A DNA stretch of 64,000 nucleotides from Lutibacter citreus. GTDB lineage: Bacteria > Bacteroidota > Bacteroidia > Flavobacteriales > Flavobacteriaceae. The stretch lies in assembly GCF_003260195.1 (NCBI RefSeq), contig NZ_QEIH01000006.1:310001-374000 (forward strand), in the 5' to 3' direction. Positions 1-10,147 of this stretch are shown here, piece by piece; position 1 is the first letter of the stretch, and each line of letters begins with the position of its first letter. A program made the translations under genes and the position numbers. The notes beneath the pieces are model-generated. The model ran no database searches. It was given only the letters and a program-made list of their open reading frames with translations, and was not told the DNA's origin.

Positions 1-94
1 AGAAGATACACACTCCGTTTTAAAAAGTAATGTAGGATTATTACAACTTTAAAAATGAATTTTGTTGCAACAAGTTTAATTATGATATCTATTT

Positions 95-3000
95 TTACCC
101 CACCATTGGCCAATCACTATATTGCCCTTCTGCTTGTTCTATAACTTCTTTCAATAATTTATCCAAAGCAGAAAATGGAACCTTTCCTTTAAGTTCTTTT
201 TTTACTGCTAAACGGATAGCTGCACGAGCATCTTCTTTCTTTCTCCAATCAAGTTGTAGATTTTTCTTTACTGAACCCACTACTTTATGTACTAAATCTT
301 GCAAAGGTCCTTTTTGATTAAGTAGTTTTTCATTAGCTGAAAGTAAGTCATAGAATGCTAACTCATCTTCTGTTAGGCCTAATTCCTTAGTTCGTTTATC
401 ATCATTTTTAAACTCAGTTGCAATGTCTAACAAGTGTTTTATAGCAGCTATGGAATCCAGACTGTTTTTGTGATATTTACCCAATACCTTATCAAGCTCT
501 TCTTTTAAACTTGTCATCTTGCGAATGTTTTTATTCATTCGAACTTTTATCTCATCGTTGATGATCCTTCTAAGTAATTCAACTTTGATATTCTCGCTTC
601 CTTTTTCTTTTACAATGGCTTGAAAACGGTCATCTATAATAGATATATCTATTCTCTCTAAATCATACATTGCTGCTAAATCCACAATTTCTTGTGATTC
701 AATAGACTTACTTATCAAGTCTTTTATTCTGTCATTTTTGGTGCGCTGTGCCCCTGGAGGTACTTTAATTTTTCGAATGACTTGTCGTATTTTCTGTATC
801 ACTCCAACTTCTTCCTGTATTTCCCAAATTCGTTTATCAGAATTGGTCATTGCGACAAGTTCTGTTAGCTTTCTTTCTTCGTGTAAAAACTCATCTGTAA
901 CTGGGTCTGATTGTAATAATTTATCAACCAATCCATTAGACCATTTCAGTTTATCCATAGCGGACATATTATTAATGGTTTCAATACTGAAATTATCCAT
1001 TAAGTCCATTACTTTCTCAAATTGCGCTAAACACAACTCAACAGCAGTATCAATATTTATGGTAGGTTTTCCTTTTCCACCACCACTTGTATATTTTTTT
1101 GTAGCAGTCGCTAAGAATCCTGATATACCAATAAAATCTACTACTAAACCATTTGGTTTGTCTTCAAAAATTCTATTTACTCTAGCAATGGCTTGCATTA
1201 AATTATGCCCTTTCATTATCTTATCTACATACATAGTATGTGCGCAAGGAGCATCAAAACCTGTAAGCCACATATCACGAACAATCACAATTTTTAGAGG
1301 ATCTTCGGGTGTCCGGAAACGCTTTTTCACAGCTTCCATAGCATCCTTTGTTCTTACATGTGGATTCCATTCCTTAGGGTCTTTACTGATATTACTTGTC
1401 ATAATAACAGCAATTTCCGGGCAACCTTCTAACGCTGTAATGGCATCGTACATTTTTACGCAATTTCTTCTACTCATACACACAATCATTGCCTTGCCAT
1501 CCAAGGTTTTTATTCGTGCATTAAAGTGTGTTAAAATATCGGTTGCAACTCTTTTTACTCTGTCTTCTGCTCCTGCAGCATCTTCAATAGCTGCCCAAAC
1601 TGCATTGGTACTGTCTTCTTCTCCTTCAGCAACCTCTTCTAAATCTTGCGTATATTCAGCCTTGATATTTAAAGGAACCATTTTAGGCTCATAATAAATT
1701 GGTACCGTGGCACCATCTTCAACTGCTTGTTTTATATCGTATGTGTGAATTGTGGGACCAAAAACCAACTCGGTATCTGCATCTTTGCCATCTACAGGTG
1801 TTCCTGTAAAGCCGATAAATGAAGCATTTGGTACTGCTCTTCTTATGTTTTGTGCAAAACCACCATCATTAAAACCGTATTGGGTTCTGTGCGCTTCATC
1901 AGCCATTACTATTAAGTTGTAACGCTCTGACAACACCGGATGTTGAATTTCTTTTCCGTGCTCTAAATCTTTTAACCTAAATTTTTCTATAGTGGTAAAA
2001 ATAACACCTCCACCATCTGCGCTTAGTAATTGTCTCAATTCATCAGTAGTATCAGCGTGTTGTACATCGCCCACCAAATCTTTGCATAGCACAAAGTTTT
2101 CATATAGTTGTTGGTCTAAATCGGAACGGTCTACCTGAATAACAATGGTAGGATTCTTCATTTCCGGTAACTGACGTAAAATACCTGTTAAGATTGCCAT
2201 AGAAATGCTCTTACCTGAACCTTGTGTATGCCAAATTACCCCTAAACGTCCATCGCCTTTTGGTTTTATGTTTTTAACAGCGCTTTTTACAGCTTTGGTA
2301 ACTCCCCAGTACTGATGGTACTTGGCTGCTTTTTTAATAATTTTCCCGTTATGGTCTTCGTGAAAAATAAAGTTTTGTATATAATTAAGCAGTGTCTCTT
2401 TTGGAAACAAACCATTTAACAAGGTTTCTAACTGAAAAGCTTCGTCCTGCTCTATATCGTCGCCTTTTAAACTTTTCCAAGGTGCAAACCATTCTAATGA
2501 GGAATTATACATACCGTGATATGTTTCCCTTCCATCAGAAATTACGGTAAGTGCATTGTAATCGAACAGTTGTGGAATATCTAAAATATAATGTCCTATT
2601 TGACGGTGTGCATTGTCTACGCCTACTTCTTTATCGAACATATTTTTAAACTCAAAAACAATGACCGGTAAGCCATTGATGTAGATGAGCAAATCTGTTC
2701 TTCGTGTGTTTTTGCCTATAATGGTAACCTCATCGGAAACCACAAAGGTATTTTTATGGGGCTCTTTATAATTGATTGGATATACGTGTTTGGCTTGTTC
2801 ATTCCCTTGGGCATCTTTCCAACTTATATCTACTCCTTGTGTTAATTTGCGGTGGAAATCTCGGTTACGATGGTCTACATCCATTCCTGCGTGCTGTGTA
2901 AATAAAGCCATAGCCTCATTTATTGCAGTTGGTGGAACTCCTTTGTATGTAGTTTGTAAAAAAGAGCGTAATTCTTCTTCCAACACTACCTTTTTAAGGT

Positions 3001-3097
3001 CTCTTTTTAGTGCATTTCCTTCTATGTGGTTGTACCCTAAAGCCTCCAACATTTCTATTGCAGCATTTTGAACCGTTATTTCTATTAAGTTGGTCAT
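95..3097 (-). CDS. hsdR: Type I restriction enzyme subunit R (HsdR)
   Basis: Motor and nuclease subunit of a type I restriction-modification complex. It translocates DNA using ATP and cuts foreign DNA that lacks the methyl mark set by HsdM/HsdS. The 1000-residue length is normal for the family. Visible motifs, in order, are a PD-ExK-type nuclease core (D135, then E149-F-K151), Walker A TQGSGKS at 291-297 and a DEAH box at 400-403, followed by the second helicase lobe and a helical C-terminal region. No stop or frameshift interrupts it, so the gene looks intact. Its ATG overlaps the end of hsdS by four bases, as expected for translational coupling at the end of the hsdM-KAP-hsdS-hsdR operon. 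Bases 1-94 downstream hold no recognisable gene. Confidence 0.97.
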   Translation of the reverse strand: MTNLIEITVQNAAIEMLEALGYNHIEGNALKRDLKKVVLEEELRSFLQTTYKGVPPTAINEAMALFTQHAGMDVDHRNRDFHRKLTQGVDISWKDAQGNEQAKHVYPINYKEPHKNTFVVSDEVTIIGKNTRRTDLLIYINGLPVIVFEFKNMFDKEVGVDNAHRQIGHYILDIPQLFDYNALTVISDGRETYHGMYNSSLEWFAPWKSLKGDDIEQDEAFQLETLLNGLFPKETLLNYIQNFIFHEDHNGKIIKKAAKYHQYWGVTKAVKSAVKNIKPKGDGRLGVIWHTQGSGKSISMAILTGILRQLPEMKNPTIVIQVDRSDLDQQLYENFVLCKDLVGDVQHADTTDELRQLLSADGGGVIFTTIEKFRLKDLEHGKEIQHPVLSERYNLIVMADEAHRTQYGFNDGGFAQNIRRAVPNASFIGFTGTPVDGKDADTELVFGPTIHTYDIKQAVEDGATVPIYYEPKMVPLNIKAEYTQDLEEVAEGEEDSTNAVWAAIEDAAGAEDRVKRVATDILTHFNARIKTLDGKAMIVCMSRRNCVKMYDAITALEGCPEIAVIMTSNISKDPKEWNPHVRTKDAMEAVKKRFRTPEDPLKIVIVRDMWLTGFDAPCAHTMYVDKIMKGHNLMQAIARVNRIFEDKPNGLVVDFIGISGFLATATKKYTSGGGKGKPTINIDTAVELCLAQFEKVMDLMDNFSIETINNMSAMDKLKWSNGLVDKLLQSDPVTDEFLHEERKLTELVAMTNSDKRIWEIQEEVGVIQKIRQVIRKIKVPPGAQRTKNDRIKDLISKSIESQEIVDLAAMYDLERIDISIIDDRFQAIVKEKGSENIKVELLRRIINDEIKVRMNKNIRKMTSLKEELDKVLGKYHKNSLDSIAAIKHLLDIATEFKNDDKRTKELGLTEDELAFYDLLSANEKLLNQKGPLQDLVHKVVGSVKKNLQLDWRKKEDARAAIRLAVKKELKGKVPFSALDKLLKEVIEQAEGQYSDWPMVG

Positions 3098-4275
3098 AAC
3101 ATTTGAGCTATGGTTTGTTCTATGTCTTTAACCCGAACTTCTCCACTGATGAGTTTTGGTAATAGGGTGTCTCGTAAAGTGGTGAGGGTTTCTGTTTCTA
3201 TTGAAATATTTTTTATCATCTCAAATAATGCATTTATTTCATGTTGAAAAGGCTGCACACTAGATGAGACAGGGACAATTATTTTCATCCCCTTTACAGT
3301 TTTGGAGTTTACTGCAGTTGCAATAGAGGATGTGCTAGCAAGTGAGTTGTAATCAAAAGACTTCAAGGCTAGATACAAATACTCACTAGTAATGGTCGTC
3401 TTTTTACTTTTTACAAAATGAGCAATTGCCTCATTTGACACCATATTTTCTGTTGTAATAGACACCCTTCCAACTGTCAACTTAAAACTAAGAATTACCG
3501 TATTCGCAGGAACTAAAGGCACATTCTTGCTTTTCACAGCTTCTTCTGTTAAATACTCGGATACGTTAAATATATAAGTGTTCGCATTCCCCATATCTCT
3601 TATGGATATCCATTTGACTCCAGAAACAGTTGAAAACCATTTCTTTTCTTTCCTTGGTGGTGTTCTTCCTATCGAGATATTAAATTCGTCTTCAACGTTC
3701 TTCACATCCCAACCCTTCGGTATCATACCCAACTCAGAATCTACAAACTCTCCATTTTGGAACGGACCGAAATCTACAAACCAATGTTTGTATAATGCCA
3801 TAGCCATATCCTCCAAGGTTTTGTTCATTTGCAGGTTGAGTTCTATTTTGTCGTCAAGTGCAGAAAGTATGGATGCGATGGCTTTTTGTTCTTGGAGGGG
3901 TGGCACAGTTATTTCAAAACTGTTTAATAAACTAGTTGTCAAACTAGGAACTGCTGAGCCAACATCTTTAGATGCGAAATCAACTGTTTTTAAATTGTAA
4001 TATAGGTACTTAGGAAATATTAATTCAGTGTTTACTTGAGTCCAAAATAGGGTATCCACGGTCCAAAAAGGTCTATCAACATAATAAATATTGTTTAACG
4101 AACCCTTTCTTGGAATTAAAACAGACTCTTCATTGTGCAAACATTTATCAACATATCGCATTATTCCTCCAGTACCATAGCATGGAAATGTACCTTCTTC
4201 TAACTTCTTATGATCTTTACCATATTTAATTTTGGCAACTTCTGAGAGTTTATATGTTTTCCAGTTTTGTGGCAT
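3094..4275 (-). CDS. hsdS: Type I restriction enzyme specificity subunit (HsdS)
   Basis: DNA-recognition subunit that gives HsdM and HsdR their target sequence. It is 393 residues, normal for the family. Two target-recognition domains (about 5-165 and 190-365) are each followed by a conserved helical spacer. The first spacer contains PPLQEQKAIASILSALDDKI and the second ends in LRDTLLPKLISGEV. Both halves are present, so it should read a bipartite site. It starts three bases after the KAP gene stops and overlaps hsdR by four bases. No second hsdS fragment or recombinase lies nearby, so there is no sign of specificity switching by inversion. The recognition sequence cannot be read from the protein. 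Confidence 0.96.
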   Translation of the reverse strand: MPQNWKTYKLSEVAKIKYGKDHKKLEEGTFPCYGTGGIMRYVDKCLHNEESVLIPRKGSLNNIYYVDRPFWTVDTLFWTQVNTELIFPKYLYYNLKTVDFASKDVGSAVPSLTTSLLNSFEITVPPLQEQKAIASILSALDDKIELNLQMNKTLEDMAMALYKHWFVDFGPFQNGEFVDSELGMIPKGWDVKNVEDEFNISIGRTPPRKEKKWFSTVSGVKWISIRDMGNANTYIFNVSEYLTEEAVKSKNVPLVPANTVILSFKLTVGRVSITTENMVSNEAIAHFVKSKKTTITSEYLYLALKSFDYNSLASTSSIATAVNSKTVKGMKIIVPVSSSVQPFQHEINALFEMIKNISIETETLTTLRDTLLPKLISGEVRVKDIEQTIAQML

Positions 4276-4278
4276 AGA

Positions 4279-7200
4279 TTATATATTATTAAAAGTAAAA
4301 CGGTTTATAAAGGTATTGTGCTTTCTAAACGCATCTTTCGTTTGCTTCATAAATTCTATATTACTGCCTTGTAGGACATTTATTAACTCAAATCTTAACT
4401 CATCTAAATTCTTTTCTGCAGTAAAAGAGAGTAAGTTACTTTCATCATTTTGGGAGTTTTTTATAAACCGTTGAAACGAACTTGCTAACTTTTTATATTT
4501 ACCAAGAGGCAATGCTATTAAAAACATAACAGATAAAAGCTCACCTTCTTCAGATTCATTAGTATAGTTAAAATCTTCATGTGCTTTAATCACTCTGTAA
4601 ATATTAACAAACCGTTTTAATGCTCTTGGGTTTGCCCCTAAAATCTCAGACATGCTTTGAAGCAATTGAATTTCTTTATCAGAAAATTTAAGTGACTCTA
4701 TTGTTTCCTCAATCGAAATGATATGTGCTTGTCTATCAAAACCCTCTTTTAACTCTTCGTCTTCAGCATCATAATAACCCCCAGGCTCTCCTTCTTCATC
4801 ATATATAAAATTTTCGTCAACTATTTCTGATTCTGGTCGCGATTCTGCCAAGGTTTTAAGCATGTGTTTTACACTATCATCGGTAGCAGATTTTAATTGA
4901 AATGGAACCTGGAATATCTTTTCCAAGTATGCAGATGGTTCAATCATTTCCATGTTGTCATTCCTATCTCCATTATTACTAAACTGCAATTGATGCTTTT
5001 TTATTAAAGCATTTTTTACCCATCGAGGGTCGACACCAACCACAACTACAAATAATGGATAAGCCATTAGTAAATTAACAGCTTCAAGAACTTGTACAAC
5101 ACGCTCATCTGAACAGCGATCTAAATCGTCTATGTATAATATAATACGTTCTAAAGGCTTGTTAAATTTCTTTTTAAATTCTTCTGATTCTTTAGAATTG
5201 TTTAATTCATCATGATGACCGCTAAATAGTTCGCTTAAAATTTCAAAATCTTTACGAATAATTGAAACAATTCCTAAGTGTTTTTTATAATCGTCACTAA
5301 CTGAGCGTTTTTCAATAAAATTAAAAAGCGCTTCTGTTGTTAAGGTATTTTCTAGTCTATATTCTATTTCTAACTTAGACTGTTTAGCTTGATTAATTTG
5401 CTCATTAATAGTCTGTATTTCGGTTTTATAGTTTGCTATTTCAAATTTCAGAGCTTTTTCAGCTTGATTAACTTTGAAAATAGCGTCTTTTTTTTGTAGC
5501 TCGTAATCTTCCTTAATTTTCCAGAATGAGGAGATTAGCGGTTGTAAATGTTTGAATGTTTTATAGTTTCTGTAAATAAAAGCCCCACTTAAAGATATAT
5601 AATACCATGCTTTACTGGGAAATGTAAAATCTATTATTCCTATAAATTTGGCTCCAAGAAACACTATGGTTTTCATTGAAATAACTAATATAAGGATAAT
5701 GCAAAACCATGCTATACTTTTTTTCCAATTAGCGCCTTTAAAAAAGGTTCTTACAAATGTGTATTTAGATTTTGTTTTTTTATATAACTCTGTTGGATTT
5801 TGCCAATATTCACGTGGCACTATTTCACTGAAATTATCAGCAGACTTGTTAAAGGAATCATTTGAAGATAATGCACTTGATACTTTTTCTGAAATTTTAA
5901 AAGATTCATCTAATTTATTTAAAACTGTTTTTATTGATTTGCTTTTAATCTCATCGATCTTTCCTTTAAGAACTCCTTCTGCTTTACCTTTTTGAGATTC
6001 TAAAGTTTTAATTTTCTTATCTACGCTCTGTTTTTGATGTTCTAAATCGGTTATTTCATCATGAGCTATGTTGAGTTTTTTTGTTAGGGCTTTTTCAATT
6101 TCTTTTTTATTGATGCTAGCTAAAGAATCGTTAGTAATGTACTCTTGTAAACCTTCAAAAATCTTAGTTATAATTCCAGCCCACAAATTTGAATCCATAT
6201 AAGACCAAGCATTAAAATGAACATGAGCAATACCATTACAATAAGCATTTTGAGTATTATTACTTTTTGAAAGGTTTTGTATACGCTCCTTTAACTTTCT
6301 CATAAAAAAGCTTTTTCCAGACCCCCATTTTCCTAAAAGAGCAATTGCTAAAGGTGGACTAAAACTTTTTGCAGACATTACTTTTGCAAATGCATTAACG
6401 TCTTTTGAAATATCTAAGTAATCTTTTCCAGAATCTGCATCACTTATTAATCCTGCTATAGTAGTGATATTTACAGTCGGTTCTGTTTCTTTTTGTAGAG
6501 GTTTTTCCGATTTAGTTTTTTGAGTTAAACTGTAATATACATTCTTAAAATCTGGAATTTTTTTTACTACATTTCCTAATATTTCAGAAAGATCATCTTT
6601 CATAATTCTAGCAAATGTGCTTCTATATTTGCTTAAGCCTTCAATATCTATCTGGTTTTTGAACTTATACCAGTTAACATCTAAATTATGCCCATCTTCT
6701 TTGTTAGAAGTAATAACCCCAACTGATTTAATCCTTAAAATTCCGACGTTTTTTTTTGCGAAGGATGATTTTAAGAAGATAACATCACCTTTTTTTGCTG
6801 TGTTAACTAAATCTGTGTCAATATTATCATGTCCATTTTCCCATACATTATCCTTAATGAAACGTGGCATTTGATTATTATCTCCCCAAATATGACCCGC
6901 TAAAAAGTAATTAACATTAACTAAATTTAAGTATTCTAATTCGGCTGTATTTATTTTATTCTGTTCAAAATCATCTTTTGAATTAGTTTTTTTATTTGTT
7001 AATGCTCCTGTGACAGTTGATTTTCCTCTAATACTCCCTTCAATAGAATTTGAAGTTAATTCATCACCTTCTTTAGATCTTAAATTATAAGTCTTAAAAT
7101 TATTTATAAACTCATTTCCTCTTTTATCATTGGGTATCGAAATTGTAAAATTAATTTGTGGGAATTGCTTTAATACTCCGATTGTAGTATCATAACTATC

Positions 7201-7563
7201 TACAAATTCCATACCGCCAGCACCAGTTGCCATTAATGGCACCCAGACCTTTTTAGATTTCAATAACTTTTTATTCTCTTCTAGTGCTTTTGTAAGATTG
7301 TTTTTAAGGCTAATTCCAGGATTCCCTTTTCCAACAGTAACAATAAAAATAATAGGTTTATTTCTTTTAGTGTCTAATACATAATACCCATTAGAAATAT
7401 CAATTTCATCAATATCTGAAGTGCTATAACCATATGTTTTAATAACTGAAAGGTTCAATTCTCCTAAAGAACCTCTTGAATTTATGGGAACTATAGCTAA
7501 ATTAAAACTGATTGGAGAGACTCCTATTTCAGTTGTGATATGTTTATATTCATCTTCTATCAT
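4279..7563 (-). CDS. KAP-family P-loop NTPase with macro-like and EVE-like N-terminal domains
   Basis: Large (1094 residues) predicted membrane-linked NTPase encoded between hsdM and hsdS with three-base gaps on both sides, so surely co-transcribed with them. Residues 1-160 contain PLMATGAGGMEF (109-120), a pattern resembling macro-like nucleotide-binding folds. Residues about 211-345 (YFLAGHIWG, then KKGDVIFLKSSF, then VGILRIKSVGVIT) resemble the EVE/PUA-like domain found at the N-terminus of many McrB-like ATPases. The KAP core has Walker A GKWGSGKS (411-418) and Walker B IILYIDDLDR (807-816). Between them lie a coiled coil (about 485-560), a hydrophobic segment at 616-640 and a second coiled coil (about 685-740), the usual KAP insertion. 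KAP proteins occur in anti-phage settings. The role here is unknown: it may sense modified DNA or nucleotides and act as a membrane-associated effector. Domain calls are by eye. Confidence 0.85.
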   Translation of the reverse strand: MIEDEYKHITTEIGVSPISFNLAIVPINSRGSLGELNLSVIKTYGYSTSDIDEIDISNGYYVLDTKRNKPIIFIVTVGKGNPGISLKNNLTKALEENKKLLKSKKVWVPLMATGAGGMEFVDSYDTTIGVLKQFPQINFTISIPNDKRGNEFINNFKTYNLRSKEGDELTSNSIEGSIRGKSTVTGALTNKKTNSKDDFEQNKINTAELEYLNLVNVNYFLAGHIWGDNNQMPRFIKDNVWENGHDNIDTDLVNTAKKGDVIFLKSSFAKKNVGILRIKSVGVITSNKEDGHNLDVNWYKFKNQIDIEGLSKYRSTFARIMKDDLSEILGNVVKKIPDFKNVYYSLTQKTKSEKPLQKETEPTVNITTIAGLISDADSGKDYLDISKDVNAFAKVMSAKSFSPPLAIALLGKWGSGKSFFMRKLKERIQNLSKSNNTQNAYCNGIAHVHFNAWSYMDSNLWAGIITKIFEGLQEYITNDSLASINKKEIEKALTKKLNIAHDEITDLEHQKQSVDKKIKTLESQKGKAEGVLKGKIDEIKSKSIKTVLNKLDESFKISEKVSSALSSNDSFNKSADNFSEIVPREYWQNPTELYKKTKSKYTFVRTFFKGANWKKSIAWFCIILILVISMKTIVFLGAKFIGIIDFTFPSKAWYYISLSGAFIYRNYKTFKHLQPLISSFWKIKEDYELQKKDAIFKVNQAEKALKFEIANYKTEIQTINEQINQAKQSKLEIEYRLENTLTTEALFNFIEKRSVSDDYKKHLGIVSIIRKDFEILSELFSGHHDELNNSKESEEFKKKFNKPLERIILYIDDLDRCSDERVVQVLEAVNLLMAYPLFVVVVGVDPRWVKNALIKKHQLQFSNNGDRNDNMEMIEPSAYLEKIFQVPFQLKSATDDSVKHMLKTLAESRPESEIVDENFIYDEEGEPGGYYDAEDEELKEGFDRQAHIISIEETIESLKFSDKEIQLLQSMSEILGANPRALKRFVNIYRVIKAHEDFNYTNESEEGELLSVMFLIALPLGKYKKLASSFQRFIKNSQNDESNLLSFTAEKNLDELRFELINVLQGSNIEFMKQTKDAFRKHNTFINRFTFNNI

Positions 7564-7566
7564 AAT

Positions 7567-9144
7567 CTAGAATTTATTAAAATTCCTTAATATTTGTTCC
7601 TGCAACTCATTCCCTTTAATAAATTGTGTGTGTAATTGAGCTTTTAAAGTTTCCATTTTTTCTTCAAACGGAATACCATCATCTTCTTCGGCTTCAGTAC
7701 CTACATAAATACCTGGTGTTAGTTTGTAGTCTTGTTTTTGCACATCTTCAATAGTTGCTGCTTTGCAAAAACCATCTATGTCTTCGTAAATATCTCCAAT
7801 GACTCTCCAGTTGTGATAAGTTGTAGCAATCTTTCTAACATCGTCATCTGCAAACACACGTAACTTACGGCTTGCCATAGTTCCCATTTTAGAAGCATCT
7901 AAAAATAATATTTCATTATTGCGTTCTCTGTGAGTACCGTCTTTTCCATCTCTGTTTTTACTGAGAATAAACAAACAGGCAGGAATACCCGTTGTTAAAA
8001 ACAGTTTGTCTGGTAAGCGAACAATAGCATCTATCATACTATTATCAACCATATGTTGGCGTACATTTTTCTCACCTTTCGTATTCGAGGTCATCGCTCC
8101 ATTTGCCATTACAATTCCGGCTGTTCCGGTATCACTTAAATGGCTCCAAAAGGTTTGCATCCACATATAATTGGCGCTTCCATCTGTAGTAAATTCTTCT
8201 TTTGGACCAAATAAACGAGGATCACCATCAGGTAAATCTTCCGGGTGCCAGTTACTCACGTTAAACGGTGGATTGGCAATAATGTAATCTGCTTTTAATT
8301 TTGGAAATTTATCATCCAACAAGGAGTTTCCTAGTTTGATATCAAAAGATAAATCACGTAACAATAGGTTCATTAGGCACAAACGCAAAGTTTGAGCTGT
8401 CATTTCTTGTCCGTAAATAGAAATATCACTTTTGTTACCACCGTGCTCATTGATAAATTTCAAACTTTGCACAAACATACCCCCACTACCACAAGCAGGA
8501 TCAAAGATCCTTCCTTTATAAGGCTCTAATAATTCAACCAACAACCTTACAATACTTCCTGGTGTAAAGAATTGTCCAGCACCAGACCCTTCAGCCATTG
8601 CAAAACGACCAATGTAGTATTCATAAATACGACCTAGAATATCACTTTCAGGATTTTCCTTTTCCGAAAATTTTGGATGCGACAGTAAGTTAATAATACC
8701 TCCTGTTTGCTTTGCAGATAATTCACTACGAACAAAAATACGTGGCAGTAAATTGTTAAGCTGTGAGTTATAATCTGTAAGTAAATCTTGTATTACGTCA
8801 AAAGCATCATCTATAATTACCTTTATATCGTTTTGCTCTGCATTGTCTTTAAAGTATTTCCAAGATGCTTTTTCAGGAATTACAAAGGTATTCCGAGAAC
8901 GGTATTCATCTTTATCTTCCAATACATATTTTATCTCTTCATCGTCTGTAGTATAATAGTCTGACTTTGGATCTTTTATAAGATCTTCTAATTCGTCATG
9001 AATAATGTCATAACGCTCACTTAGGTGCTTTAAGAACACTAAGGGTAATATGTAGTTTTTATAATTATTTTCAGATACAGCACCTCTTAATTCGTTCGCT
9101 GCATCCCATAGTTCTTTTTCAAAATCGATATCTGCTTTTGCCAT
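7567..9144 (-). CDS. hsdM: Type I DNA methyltransferase subunit M (HsdM)
   Basis: N6-adenine methyltransferase subunit of the type I system. It pairs with HsdS to methylate the host target and is needed for restriction. The 525-residue protein has the N-terminal helical HsdM domain (ELRGAV...ILPLVFLKHLSERYD, about 16-46), the SAM-binding motif DPACGSGG at 215-222 and the catalytic motif NPPF at 291-294. All key residues are present. It is the first gene of the operon. The three-base gap to the KAP gene downstream argues for one transcript. The 460 bases upstream should hold the operon promoter, but I could not pick a convincing -7 box there. Confidence 0.97.
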   Translation of the reverse strand: MAKADIDFEKELWDAANELRGAVSENNYKNYILPLVFLKHLSERYDIIHDELEDLIKDPKSDYYTTDDEEIKYVLEDKDEYRSRNTFVIPEKASWKYFKDNAEQNDIKVIIDDAFDVIQDLLTDYNSQLNNLLPRIFVRSELSAKQTGGIINLLSHPKFSEKENPESDILGRIYEYYIGRFAMAEGSGAGQFFTPGSIVRLLVELLEPYKGRIFDPACGSGGMFVQSLKFINEHGGNKSDISIYGQEMTAQTLRLCLMNLLLRDLSFDIKLGNSLLDDKFPKLKADYIIANPPFNVSNWHPEDLPDGDPRLFGPKEEFTTDGSANYMWMQTFWSHLSDTGTAGIVMANGAMTSNTKGEKNVRQHMVDNSMIDAIVRLPDKLFLTTGIPACLFILSKNRDGKDGTHRERNNEILFLDASKMGTMASRKLRVFADDDVRKIATTYHNWRVIGDIYEDIDGFCKAATIEDVQKQDYKLTPGIYVGTEAEEDDGIPFEEKMETLKAQLHTQFIKGNELQEQILRNFNKF

Positions 9145-9604
9145 GTATTTTATAATTCTATTTTATTGATGTGAGAACATCTTCTATACCAGAACTAGAA
9201 CACCTGTATTACTGTTTCTTACAACCAAAAGCACACTTGTACTTTAGCAATTATGGCAATGCCTCTATAAATTTGGTAACCTCACAATTTTTTTAATTTA
9301 TAAAAATACAAATTATGTATGGAAATTAGTAAGAAGAATACAAGTTTGTTATTACTCTAAATAGCAACACTTTTAAAGTAAGATGTGATTTGCGATATCT
9401 ACAATATTAATGTGGTAAAGCTCTAGCCAAAAAAGGTTAACACAATAACTTATTAGAATACTTTATGTTTGAAGTTTAACTTCGTTTGTTGTTGATTAAT
9501 TTGATAATGGGACTGAAACAAAAATTAAAGAAAACAAAAGCACTCGTAGTTATAATAATAAATTATTAATATTGAACATTTAATCGGCAACGATAAATCT
9601 TTCA
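9145..9604. other. Non-coding stretch between restriction operon and PIN module
   Basis: No credible gene is visible on either strand of these 460 AT-rich bases. It separates two operons that both run on the minus strand, so it should hold the end of the PIN operon and the promoter of hsdM. A 13-base palindrome (GAAGTTTAACTTC, 9471-9483) is present, but it has no adjoining T-run and I do not call it a terminator. Confidence 0.6.
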
Positions 9605-10147
9605 TTAAACCCTTGAAGTAACAACATCTATCTCCCCTTTTAATGATTTAAAATCAGTATCGTTTGTCACCACCTTATATCCATTCGTTTTTGACACTTC
9701 AGCTATATAAGCATCGTTAAAATCCACTAAATCGAAATAAACAAACACATTATTAATATCAATCGAATTGAAATCATCTGGCTTTCTAATTAAAACAGAA
9801 AGTGATAATATTTTATTAATAGAATCTTTAATAGAGGTAACCATACTAATATAACTTTCACTTCCAACATAATCCCTTTTAAAATCTTTACCATAGTTCC
9901 CTGTAGCATCAATCCATTGATTAAAATCGATCCTTAAAAGAACATTTGCAAATTCAGAAATAACCATAGATGTTATATAAATTGCATTATCTCTAGATAT
10001 AATATCCGCTAACAAGTTAGAATACAATCTTTGATCCTTTTTTTGATAGCCTGCAACCGTTCCAAAAATTAGTAACCAAATATTTGTATCAAAGAAAAAC
10101 TCATCTCTAAATTTTATTGGAAATCCATCGACATCAATTACTGCCAT
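9605..10147 (-). CDS. PIN-domain ribonuclease-like protein
   Basis: Predicted metal-dependent nuclease of the PIN fold; family members usually cut RNA. Counting from the chosen start (180 residues), the acidic active-site set is visible: FFFDTN with D20, SEFANV with E65, DFNDAYIAE with D145 and NDTDF with D163. An upstream in-frame ATG at 10192 exists but would overlap the preceding gene by 59 bases. The start at 10147 (MAVIDVDG) keeps only a 14-base overlap and places the first Asp at a usual distance from the N-terminus. It is the last gene of a GHKL ATPase - STAS-like - PIN operon. It has no VapB-like antitoxin next to it, so it is not an ordinary VapBC pair. The target is unknown. Confidence 0.85.
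   Translation of the reverse strand: MAVIDVDGFPIKFRDEFFFDTNIWLLIFGTVAGYQKKDQRLYSNLLADIISRDNAIYITSMVISEFANVLLRIDFNQWIDATGNYGKDFKRDYVGSESYISMVTSIKDSINKILSLSVLIRKPDDFNSIDINNVFVYFDLVDFNDAYIAEVSKTNGYKVVTNDTDFKSLKGEIDVVTSRV

Noticed and set aside
738-1694. 318-codon open frame on the plus strand inside hsdR.
   Set aside because: It is antisense to a complete, motif-bearing hsdR gene, has no recognisable protein pattern and is best explained as a shadow frame.
3094-4275. Possible phase-variable hsdS.
   Set aside because: A single complete hsdS with two recognition domains is present; there is no second partial copy, inverted repeat pair or recombinase.
9484-9519. A 36-base stretch starting GTTTG and ending in GGGACTGAAAC looks like a CRISPR repeat.
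   Set aside because: Only one copy is present; no regularly spaced second unit or cas gene is visible.
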